From an uncultured Clostridiaceae bacterium (GTDB lineage: Bacteria > Bacillota > Clostridia > Lachnospirales > Lachnospiraceae): a DNA stretch of 21,363 nt. The position numbers and the translations under genes were made by a program. Location of the stretch: assembly GCA_902477765.1 (NCBI GenBank), contig CABSIM010000044.1:1-21363 (forward strand). The letters are read 5' to 3'. The first letter of the stretch is position 1. Each line of letters opens with the position of its first letter. Of the stretch, positions 1-4,985 are shown one piece after another. Under the pieces are notes generated by a model. It saw only the letters and a program-made list of their open reading frames with translations. It was not told the DNA's origin and searched no databases.

Positions 1-53
1 CCATCCGTATTGTAGAAGCGTACCTGCTCGGTTCCGAAACGGGGAGGTTATTT

Positions 54-335
54 ATGCAGGTAACAGATGTACGTGTGAGAAAGATTGAAAAAGAAGGCAA
101 AATGAAAGCGATTGTATCCATCACTCTTGATAATGAGTTTGTAATTCATGACATCAAAGTGATCGAGGGAGAAAAGGGGCTGTTTATTGCAATGCCCAGC
201 AGAAAAGCCGCAGACGGTGAATACAGGGATATCGCGCATCCCATCAATTCCGGTACGAGAGACATGATTCAGAGAGTCATTCTCGATAAATATGAGACTA
301 CGACTCTGGAAGCGGCTCAGGAAGGTCTGCTGTAA
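54..335 (+). CDS. spoVG: SpoVG, RNA-binding regulator of sporulation and septation
   Basis: 93-residue protein matching the SpoVG family over its whole length. It begins MQVTDVRVRKI and contains the conserved core KMKAIVSITLDNEFVIHDIKVI (residues about 16-37) and GLFIAMPSRK (43-52). Family members are small nucleic-acid-binding proteins, acting mainly on RNA, that influence asymmetric septation, capsule and virulence genes in Firmicutes. The ATG lies 6 bases after GGGGAGG (41-47), which supports this start. The usual length is 85-100 residues, so it is complete. The acidic C-terminal tail is family-typical. Its promoter is not visible: only 53 bases precede the gene, and I see no clear sigma-H -10 in them. 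A strong terminator follows at 389-421, so it is probably the last gene of its transcript. Identification is secure; the exact role in this host is inferred. Confidence 0.96.
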   Translation: MQVTDVRVRKIEKEGKMKAIVSITLDNEFVIHDIKVIEGEKGLFIAMPSRKAADGEYRDIAHPINSGTRDMIQRVILDKYETTTLEAAQEGLL

Positions 336-388
336 TTCCGGAACCTGTGCGTATAAACAGAATAGATTCCGCTGATGCGGAAGTGAGA

Positions 389-421
389 AACATCTGCCGG
401 TTTTCCGGCAGATGTTTTTTT
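389..421 (+). terminator. Rho-independent terminator of spoVG
   Basis: A perfect 12-bp stem (AACATCTGCCGG / CCGGCAGATGTT, 389-400 and 405-416) with a TTTT loop, running into a T tract. It ends the spoVG transcript about 55 bases after the stop codon. Confidence 0.93.
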
Positions 422-653
422 GACAAAAAGAAACACGGCATATTTCTGACTGACAGAAGGGAAAAAGTATGCCGGCCGGGGCTGAGAAAAACAGAGGAGG
501 CACGGAAACGGATCCGCCGGAAAAGCGATTTCCGCTTCCGGACAGTTCCCGGGATTTTGGAAAAGCCCTTGCGTCCGGGGATAGAATTGATTAAAATATA
601 TAACAATAAGCAAAAGGACATACATGGTTCCGGCAGCGGACGGAGGTGGACAG
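422..653 (+). other. Intergenic stretch between the spoVG terminator and the glycosyltransferase
   Basis: No gene with a believable start and ribosome binding site is visible here. It holds a weak purine/CCGG-rich inverted repeat near 516-540 and the promoter candidate at 569-597. Open frames across it on both strands have no family resemblance. Confidence 0.6.
569..597 (+). promoter_or_regulatory. Candidate sigma-A promoter of the glycosyltransferase gene
   Basis: TTGCGT (569-574), 17-base spacer, TAAAAT (592-597). The predicted start near 604 gives a 50-base leader to the ATG at 654. The -35 is only a partial match, so this is a moderate call. Confidence 0.5.
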
Positions 654-1973
654 ATGGAACCGGAAGTCAGTATCATTGTGCCCGTATATAATGCGGAAAA
701 ATACCTGGAACGCTGTATAGAAAGCATTCTGGGACAGGAATTCAGAGAATTTGAGCTCCTGCTGATTGATGACGGCAGCACAGACGGATCCGGACAGATC
801 TGTGACAGGGCAGCCGGAAAAGATCCCAGAGTCGTGGTGATCCATAAAGAAAATTCCGGGGTGTCGGATGCAAGAAATACAGGAATTTCCAGAGCCCGGG
901 GCACATATCTTCAGTTTGTGGACAGCGATGACTGGCTGACCAGAGATGCCACGAAACTGATGGTCCGTATGGCAGAAGCAAACGGCTGCGATATGGTCAT
1001 CACGGATTTTTACCGGGTGGTGGGAGAACGGGTTTCTCACAAAGGCGATATCGAGGAGGACGGGGTTATCAGCCGGGAAGAATTCGCGGCTTTCATGATG
1101 GAAAATCCGGCGGATTTTTATTACGGAGTGCTCTGGAACAAGCTCTACCGGAGAGACCTGGTGAAAACCCACGGTCTGCGGATGGATTCCGCCCTGAGCT
1201 GGTGTGAAGACTTCATGTTCAATCTGGAATATATCCGGTATGCGGAAACCTTCTGCGCCCTCCGGACCCCGGTGTATTATTATGTAAAGACCAGGGGCTC
1301 CCTGGTGAGCCAGGGCATGAATATATCCAGAATTGTAAAAATGAAGCTTCTGATGTTTGAATGTTATAACAGCTTCTACAAACACGTTCTGGATGAAGAT
1401 GAGTATGAGAAACGGCGGCTGCAGGTCTACCGTTTTCTGGTGGCAGCTGCAGGTGACGGCTTTGTTCTTCCGGCGGCGCTTCCCGGAGCCAGAAAACTGG
1501 GAGAGGAAAGAATCCGCGTGATTCCGGAAGCCATAACGGAAAACGGAGTCCTGATGGATTCCTACAGGAACCGGAAACTGCTGGAACGCTGCCTGGAGCC
1601 GGCTGCGCTGAAACATGAGATTTCCATAGCGGAGGCATGCCTGATACTGATCCTTAAAGGCAGCGGCCGTACGCTCAGCAGAAAACGTCTGGCAGAGCTG
1701 CTTCAGATTTCCAGAACCAGTCTGGCAGTGGCCATCCAGAAACTCACGGCCAGAAAACTGGTGGGAACAGAAGAGATGGCCAGAGAAAAGGGAGCGGAAC
1801 GGAAACTGAAGCTGTGGCTCCTTCCGGCATCCCGGGGAATTCTGGATGATCTGGAGGAGGCGGAAAATGAGTTCCGCCAGGTCTGCCTTTCCGGGCTGGA
1901 TGAGGAAGAAATTCTGGATTATGACCGGCTGACAGGAAAAGTGAAGGAAAATATACGGAAAGCCCTGGAATAG
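654..1973 (+). CDS. Family 2 glycosyltransferase fused to a MarR-like winged-helix domain
   Basis: 439 residues from the ATG at 654, chosen because CGGAGGTGG (641-649) sits just ahead of it; an in-frame ATG at 624 would add 10 residues but has a poor ribosome site. The N-terminal half is a GT-A family 2 fold: SIIVPVYN (6-13), IDDGSTDGS (38-46), DARNTGI (72-78) and VDSDDW (89-94, the DxD metal/nucleotide-sugar site), then WCEDFMFN (183-190), typical of capsule or cell-wall sugar transferases. From about residue 318 a different domain begins that reads like MarR: a helix pair, a helix-turn-helix (SRKRLAELLQISRTSLAVAI, 342-361), a charged wing, then a long dimerisation-type helix (EEAENEF, GLDEEEILDYDRL) to the end. 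There is no signal peptide or clear membrane segment. Substrate unknown. The transferase call is firm. The DNA-binding domain is recognised by pattern and its function is inferred. It occupies the place of glmU-prs-pth-mfd in Bacillus. Confidence 0.88.
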   Translation: MEPEVSIIVPVYNAEKYLERCIESILGQEFREFELLLIDDGSTDGSGQICDRAAGKDPRVVVIHKENSGVSDARNTGISRARGTYLQFVDSDDWLTRDATKLMVRMAEANGCDMVITDFYRVVGERVSHKGDIEEDGVISREEFAAFMMENPADFYYGVLWNKLYRRDLVKTHGLRMDSALSWCEDFMFNLEYIRYAETFCALRTPVYYYVKTRGSLVSQGMNISRIVKMKLLMFECYNSFYKHVLDEDEYEKRRLQVYRFLVAAAGDGFVLPAALPGARKLGEERIRVIPEAITENGVLMDSYRNRKLLERCLEPAALKHEISIAEACLILILKGSGRTLSRKRLAELLQISRTSLAVAIQKLTARKLVGTEEMAREKGAERKLKLWLLPASRGILDDLEEAENEFRQVCLSGLDEEEILDYDRLTGKVKENIRKALE

Positions 1974-1974
1974 T

Positions 1975-2017
1975 TCCGGGAAACGGAAAAATCCGGGAAA
2001 ACGGAATCCGGTTCCGT
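1975..2017 (+). repeat. Short tandem repeat and small hairpin after the glycosyltransferase
   Basis: TCCGGGAAACGGAA (1975-1988) is repeated as TCCGGGAAAACGGAA (1992-2006) with a 17-base period. The second copy runs into a hairpin ACGGAA-tccgg-TTCCGT (2001-2017). No T tract follows, so it is not a standard terminator. Confidence 0.6.
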
Positions 2018-2021
2018 ATGT

Positions 2022-2050
2022 GTATAAAATATCTCCATTTACAGATACTA
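2022..2050 (+). promoter_or_regulatory. Candidate sigma-G-type promoter of spoVT
   Basis: GTATA (2022-2026), 17-base spacer, GATACTA (2044-2050). The forespore sigma-G pattern is roughly GNATR, 17-18 bases, CATNNTA; only the first base of the -10 differs. Bacillus subtilis spoVT is known to be sigma-G dependent. The predicted start is near 2057. Confidence 0.45.
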
Positions 2051-2081
2051 ATTCCAGTAACGGATAGTACAGTAAATGGAG
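2033..2081 (+). repeat. Inverted repeat whose right arm contains the spoVT ribosome binding site
   Basis: A perfect 10-bp outer stem, CTCCATTTAC (2033-2042) with GTAAATGGAG (2072-2081), plus inner stems TACTA (2046-2050)/TAGTA (2065-2069) and TCC (2053-2055)/GGA (2062-2064) around a 6-base loop. The right arm holds most of the GGAGG (2078-2082) that precedes the spoVT start. RNA spanning both arms would hide that site. Confidence 0.85.
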
Positions 2082-2091
2082 GAATTTTTGT

Positions 2092-2640
2092 ATGAAAGCT
2101 ACTGGAATTGTAAGAAGAATAGACGACCTGGGACGGGTGGTGATTCCCAAGGAGATCCGGAGAACATTGAGACTCAGGGAAGGGACACCGCTGGAGATCT
2201 TCACGGACCGGGAAGGCGAGATTATTCTTAAAAAGTACTCACCGATGATGGAACTTAATGCATTTGCGGTTCAGTATGCGGAGGCCATGGCACAGTCCAC
2301 CGGCCTGATGGTGTGTATCACAGACCGCGATCAGGTCATTGCGGCGGCCGGGGGAGCAAGAAAGGAACTGCTTCAGAAGCCCATCAGCAGACAGCTGGAA
2401 AATGTGATCAATGAAAGAATGACTGTCCAGGCAGGAAAAGATGATAAGGCGTATACACCGGTGGCGGCAGAGGATGTGGAGGGTGTAACGGCACAGGTGG
2501 TTGCGCCCATTATCTGTGAAGGGGACGCCATAGGAGCAGTCATCATCATGAGCAGGGAACCAAGGGCAAGATTTACGGAATCCGAACTGCGTCTGGCCGC
2601 CACGGCAGCCGGGTTTCTGGGCAGACAGATGGAGTCCTGA
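2092..2640 (+). CDS. spoVT: SpoVT, AbrB-family regulator of late forespore genes
   Basis: 182 residues, against 178 in Bacillus subtilis. Residues 1-50 form the swapped-hairpin AbrB DNA-binding domain, with the diagnostic MKATGIVRRIDDLGRVVIPK and EIRRTLRLREGTPLEIF. Residues about 54-180 form the GAF-like effector domain that closes the tetramer (GLMVCITDRDQVIAAAG; APIICEGDAIGAVII near 137-151). SpoVT works in the forespore, where it tunes sigma-G genes and spore coat and germination properties. The ATG follows GGAGG (2078-2082) by 9 bases. The upstream region carries a possible sigma-G promoter and a striking inverted repeat covering the ribosome site. A terminator follows at 2697-2745, so it is probably monocistronic. 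Identification is very secure; regulation is inferred from the upstream sequence. Confidence 0.97.
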   Translation: MKATGIVRRIDDLGRVVIPKEIRRTLRLREGTPLEIFTDREGEIILKKYSPMMELNAFAVQYAEAMAQSTGLMVCITDRDQVIAAAGGARKELLQKPISRQLENVINERMTVQAGKDDKAYTPVAAEDVEGVTAQVVAPIICEGDAIGAVIIMSREPRARFTESELRLAATAAGFLGRQMES

Positions 2641-2696
2641 CGGAGTCATCAGATCCGGCGCAGTTTTCCGCGGGAAACGGCAGAATGATGTTCAGG

Positions 2697-2745
2697 AAAC
2701 AGGCAGAAGTCAGCGGGGCGGGAGCCGGGATTTCTGTCTGTTTTT
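2697..2745 (+). terminator. Probable rho-independent terminator of spoVT
   Basis: A 12-bp stem, AAACAGGCAGAA (2697-2708) with TTCTGTCTGTTT (2732-2743), has one G-U pair and a T5 run at 2741-2745. The loop is long (23 bases, GC-rich), so efficiency is uncertain. Confidence 0.68.
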
Positions 2746-2794
2746 GCAGCAGCCGGAGACACATAAGAAAAAGAAAAGGGGGCACAGGGATAAA

Positions 2795-3217
2795 ATGAAG
2801 GAAAAAGAGCAATATACATTTGAAGACCTGTGCAGGACGGTTCAGGTCCTGCGATCGGAACATGGATGCCCGTGGGACAGAGTACAGACCCACGAATCCA
2901 TGAAAAAATATCTGGAAGAAGAATGCGGGGAAGTGCTGGAGGCCATTGACAGTCAGGACCCGGACAACCTGTGTGAGGAGCTGGGGGATGTACTGTACCA
3001 GATCATGATGCACAGTGAAATGGAAAAGGAAAAAGGGAATTTCAGCATCGAAGATGTGGTGGACGGCATCTGCAGAAAGATGATCCGCCGCCATCCAGGA
3101 GTGTTTTCCGGAGAGGAAACTGCAGGGAATACAGGCGGTGCAGCTGACTGGGAAGAAATGAAAAGAAGGGAGCGCAAACTGCGGGAAAAAGAGCGTGAAA
3201 ACCGCAAAAAACCTTGA
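2795..3217 (+). CDS. mazG: MazG-family nucleoside triphosphate pyrophosphohydrolase
   Basis: 140 residues from the ATG at 2795, preceded by AGGGA at 2786-2790; an in-frame ATG at 2744 lies inside the spoVT terminator and gives a lysine-rich leader with no family match. MazG enzymes hydrolyse (d)NTPs to the monophosphate and pyrophosphate and remove non-canonical or excess nucleotides in the cytoplasm. The signature GCPWD (24-28) plus QTHESM (31-36) is followed by the metal-binding EEECGE (41-46) and EELGD (61-65) helices and RRHPGVF (98-104). The tail is highly charged (KRRERKLREKERENRKKP). Bacillus YabN, at the same locus, joins a tetrapyrrole-methylase-like domain to MazG; here only the MazG part exists. 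The promoter of the next gene, hup, starts within the stop codon. Confidence 0.93.
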   Translation: MKEKEQYTFEDLCRTVQVLRSEHGCPWDRVQTHESMKKYLEEECGEVLEAIDSQDPDNLCEELGDVLYQIMMHSEMEKEKGNFSIEDVVDGICRKMIRRHPGVFSGEETAGNTGGAADWEEMKRRERKLREKERENRKKP

Positions 3218-3242
3218 CAAATGAGACCTGAGCAGATATAAA
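3214..3242 (+). promoter_or_regulatory. Strong sigma-A promoter of hup
   Basis: TTGACA (3214-3219), 17-base spacer, TATAAA (3237-3242). The -35 overlaps the TGA of mazG. A second TATAAT at 3251-3256 has no good -35. The leader carries a small hairpin CCGAA/TTCGG (3267-3286) before the AGGAGG at 3303-3308. Confidence 0.88.
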
Positions 3243-3316
3243 TGTAAGAGTATAATGCAGATGTTTCCGAAGCATCGGGCTTTCGGTTTCAATTAATTAT
3301 CTAGGAGGAAATATCA

Positions 3317-3592
3317 ATGAACAAGACAGAATTAATCGCAGCTGTTGCTGAAAAAGCTGAACTTTCCAAAAAAGATGCTGAGAAGGCAGTTAAGGCTTTT
3401 ACAGATGTTGTGGCAGAAGAATTAGTAAAAGGTGAGAAGATCCAGCTGGTTGGATTTGGTACATTTGAAGTATCTGAAAGAGCAGCAAGAGAGGGAAGAA
3501 ACCCGAAGAGCGGCGAGAAGATGACCATCGCAGCATCCAGAACACCGAAGTTCAAAGCAGGCAAGGCTCTGAAAGACCAGGTTAATGCCTGA
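3317..3592 (+). CDS. hup: HU, histone-like DNA-binding protein
   Basis: 91 residues, the normal HU length. It begins MNKTELIAAVAEKAELSKKD and contains the family signature GFGTFEV (67 onward in family numbering, here 46-52), the beta-arm RNPKSGEKMTI (61-71) with the DNA-intercalating proline, and the C-terminal PKFKAGKALKDQVN. HU is an abundant dimeric nucleoid protein that bends and compacts DNA. The consensus promoter, the AGGAGG site (3303-3308) and the codon choice (many GCA, GAA, AAA, few rare codons) fit high expression. rqcP follows 5 bases after the stop, suggesting co-transcription and coupling. Nothing unusual. Confidence 0.98.
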   Translation: MNKTELIAAVAEKAELSKKDAEKAVKAFTDVVAEELVKGEKIQLVGFGTFEVSERAAREGRNPKSGEKMTIAASRTPKFKAGKALKDQVNA

Positions 3593-3597
3593 TTTTT

Positions 3598-3837
3598 ATG
3601 AGATTAGATAAATTCCTTAAGGTGTCGCGCCTGATTAAAAGGCGAACGGTTGCAAATGAAGCCTGTGATGCGGGACGTGTGATGGTGAACGGGAAGCCTG
3701 CGAAGGCATCCGTGAGCGTGAAGCAGGGAGACATCATAGAAATCCAGTTCGGCGTGAAGGCCGTAAAAGTTGAGGTCCTCGATGTTCAGGAGACCGTCAG
3801 GAAAGACAACGTCGGGGATTTATATAAGTATCTGTAA
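3598..3837 (+). CDS. rqcP: RqcP (YabO), S4-domain ribosome quality control factor
   Basis: 79 residues, almost entirely an S4 RNA-binding domain: MRLDKFLKVSRLIKRRTVANEACDAG, then GRVMVNGKPAKASVSVKQGD. In Bacillus subtilis RqcP works with RqcH on obstructed 50S subunits, holding peptidyl-tRNA during alanine tailing of stalled chains. The same position, upstream of yabP, supports orthology. The start lies 5 bases after the hup stop with no strong ribosome site of its own, so translation is probably coupled to hup. It is distinguished from the Hsp15/HslR heat-shock homologue mainly by context. Confident at family level, and high for RqcP by synteny. Confidence 0.93.
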   Translation: MRLDKFLKVSRLIKRRTVANEACDAGRVMVNGKPAKASVSVKQGDIIEIQFGVKAVKVEVLDVQETVRKDNVGDLYKYL

Positions 3838-3844
3838 TTTTCCG

Positions 3845-3873
3845 GAATAAGTTCGAAAACCTTCTAATATACT
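3845..3873 (+). promoter_or_regulatory. Candidate sigma-E promoter of yabP-yabQ-divIC
   Basis: GAATAAG (3845-3851), 14-base spacer, AATATACT (3866-3873), against the mother-cell sigma-E pattern KMATATT-N14-CATACANT. The spacing is exact and most positions fit. The Bacillus yabP operon is known to be sigma-E controlled. Confidence 0.45.
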
Positions 3874-3904
3874 TAACTAAACGATAAGTATGTCAGGAGG
3901 TTTT
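3856..3904 (+). repeat. Inverted repeat overlapping the yabP promoter and ribosome binding site
   Basis: Outer arms AAAACCT (3856-3862) and AGGTTTT (3898-3904); inner arms ATACTTA (3869-3875) and TAAGTAT (3885-3891), both perfect 7-bp pairs with a 9-base loop. The right arm includes half of the AGGAGG (3895-3900) used by yabP. Confidence 0.75.
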
Positions 3905-3908
3905 TTTC

Positions 3909-4190
3909 ATGGAAGAAAAAGCAGGACTGTCCCATAAGATGACTCTCATCAACCGGGACAGGGGGAATCTGACAGGGGTTCTGGATGTGATCTCTTTTAA
4001 CGAAAGCCAGATTGTTCTGGATACGGACATGGGGCTTCTCACAATCAGGGGAAAAGACCTCCATGTCAGCAGGCTGTCACTGGAAAAAGGCGAAATTGAC
4101 ATTGAAGGCCGGACAGACAGTTTTGTCTATTCCTCATCTGAGGGGTACCGGAAGGCCGGACAGTCGCTTCTGACCCGACTGTTCAAATAG
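3909..4190 (+). CDS. yabP: YabP, sporulation protein needed for the spore envelope
   Basis: 93 residues with the YabP/YqfC-type pattern: hydrophilic N-terminus, HKMTLINRDRGNLTGVLDVISF (10-31), VLDTDMGLLTIRGKDLHVSRLSLEKGEIDIEG (36-67), and a basic end. Family members are small mother-cell sporulation proteins of unclear biochemical role, required in Bacillus for full sporulation and present in most endospore formers. The ATG follows AGGAGG (3895-3900) by 8 bases. It begins the yabP-yabQ-divIC run in the same order as Bacillus. A sigma-E-like promoter precedes it. The repeat over its ribosome site is unusual and described separately. Confidence 0.94.
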   Translation: MEEKAGLSHKMTLINRDRGNLTGVLDVISFNESQIVLDTDMGLLTIRGKDLHVSRLSLEKGEIDIEGRTDSFVYSSSEGYRKAGQSLLTRLFK

Positions 4191-4201
4191 GGGGATGGCT
4201 T

Positions 4202-4591
4202 TTGAGCGCATATATCCACGGAGAAGCTGCTCTGGCGGCGGAAAGTTTTTTCCTGGGAATATGTCTGATGGTATGTTATGACGGACTCAGGCTGTTTCGT
4301 TTCCTTGTGCACCACGGCAGTTTCTGGACAGGTCTGGAGGACTTTATATACTGGCTGTTTTCCGGAATCATGACATTTTCCCTGCTGTTCAGGGAGAACA
4401 GCGGCGTGGTCCGGGGATATGTGATTGTATGCGTGTTCGCAGGAATGATCCTTTATGACCGCATTGTCAGCAGAAATGTATCTGGGCTCTTGAAAAATGC
4501 ACGGAGATGGTCTAGAATAAAAAATATAAAGCACGAATGCAGGAAAGAAGCTGGTGAACATGAAGGAAGGACGCGGGAGAAAGAAACGTAA
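4202..4591 (+). CDS. yabQ: YabQ, membrane sporulation protein
   Basis: 129 residues starting at TTG, 6 bases after GGGGA (4191-4195); the ATG at 4195 is out of frame. Three hydrophobic segments are visible: about 8-26 (ALAAESFFLGICLMVCYDG), 46-63 (EDFIYWLFSGIMTF) and 70-88 (VRGYVIVCVFAGMILYD), followed by a basic cytoplasmic tail. The FFLGICLMVCYDGLRLFR segment with an internal D and R is family-typical. YabQ in Bacillus is a polytopic outer-forespore-membrane protein needed for cortex formation; it is longer there, so this is a compact version. It lies 11 bases after yabP and overlaps divIC by about 38 bases. Confidence 0.88.
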   Translation: MSAYIHGEAALAAESFFLGICLMVCYDGLRLFRFLVHHGSFWTGLEDFIYWLFSGIMTFSLLFRENSGVVRGYVIVCVFAGMILYDRIVSRNVSGLLKNARRWSRIKNIKHECRKEAGEHEGRTREKET

Positions 4592-4889
4592 GACTGCAAG
4601 ACAGGGCTGGGGCAACCGTATGGCACTGATCGGAATCACGATGGTGGTGATCAGCCTGGCTGTCGTAGTCAATATCGGTGCGTCTTCTCTGAGGGAAAAA
4701 GATCTGGAATATCAGGCAAAAGAAAAAAGCCTGGAAAAGACGCTTGCCAGTGAACAGAGCCGGGCGGCGGAGCTGGAAGAGTACCGGATTTATGTTCAAA
4801 CCAAGCAGTATATAGAAAAAGTGGCAAAGGAAAAACTGGGCCTGGTCAATAAAGATGAAATTTTGTTAAAGCCGGAAGAAAAGAAGTAG
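4554..4889 (+). CDS. divIC: DivIC/FtsB-type septum formation initiator
   Basis: 111 residues from GTG 4554, spaced 6 bases from AGGAAAG (4541-4547); ATG 4560, two codons on, is an equal alternative. Layout: short very basic cytoplasmic tail (RGRKKRKTAR), one membrane helix at about 23-43 (MALIGITMVVISLAVVVNIG), then a coiled coil at about 46-80, and the conserved extracytoplasmic end KQYIEKVAKEKLGLVNKDE. DivIC pairs with FtsL and DivIB in the divisome that activates septal peptidoglycan synthesis. The start lies inside the yabQ end, so the two are translationally coupled. No terminator follows, and the spoIIE promoter begins within 100 bases. Confidence 0.92.
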   Translation: MNMKEGRGRKKRKTARQGWGNRMALIGITMVVISLAVVVNIGASSLREKDLEYQAKEKSLEKTLASEQSRAAELEEYRIYVQTKQYIEKVAKEKLGLVNKDEILLKPEEKK

Positions 4890-4925
4890 AAAATGTCAGG
4901 AAGTTTTCCGGATCTGCACTGCGGA

Positions 4926-4959
4926 TCCGACAAATATTTCCCTCCAGCCTGTTTATAAT
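4926..4959 (+). promoter_or_regulatory. spoIIE promoter with a Spo0A-box-like site over the -35
   Basis: A perfect TATAAT lies at 4954-4959, but the -35 position (4931-4936, CAAATA) is poor. TCCGACAAA (4926-4934) overlaps it and differs by one base from the Spo0A box TTCGACAAA. A weak -35 with an overlapping 0A box is what a Spo0A-activated sigma-A promoter looks like, and Bacillus spoIIE is of that class. A short dyad CGGATC/GATCCG sits just upstream. Confidence 0.65.
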
Positions 4960-4980
4960 AGGTACGCAGGTTAGGAGGGA
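4939..4980 (+). repeat. Inverted repeat around the spoIIE -10 with the ribosome site in its right arm
   Basis: TCCCTCC (4939-4945) pairs with GGAGGGA (4974-4980), and CCTG (4948-4951) with CAGG (4967-4970). The -10 lies in the loop. The whole GGAGGG ribosome site is in the right arm. Confidence 0.75.
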
Positions 4981-4985
4981 TTTTT

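Noticed and set aside
591..2204. 537-codon open frame on the minus strand
   Set aside because: It lies opposite the glycosyltransferase and spoVT, which have clear family motifs and ribosome sites. The minus-strand product has biased, low-complexity composition and no recognisable domain.
4909..4929. CGGATC/GATCCG hairpin as a terminator of divIC
   Set aside because: Only 6 bp and no T tract; it overlaps the spoIIE control region instead.
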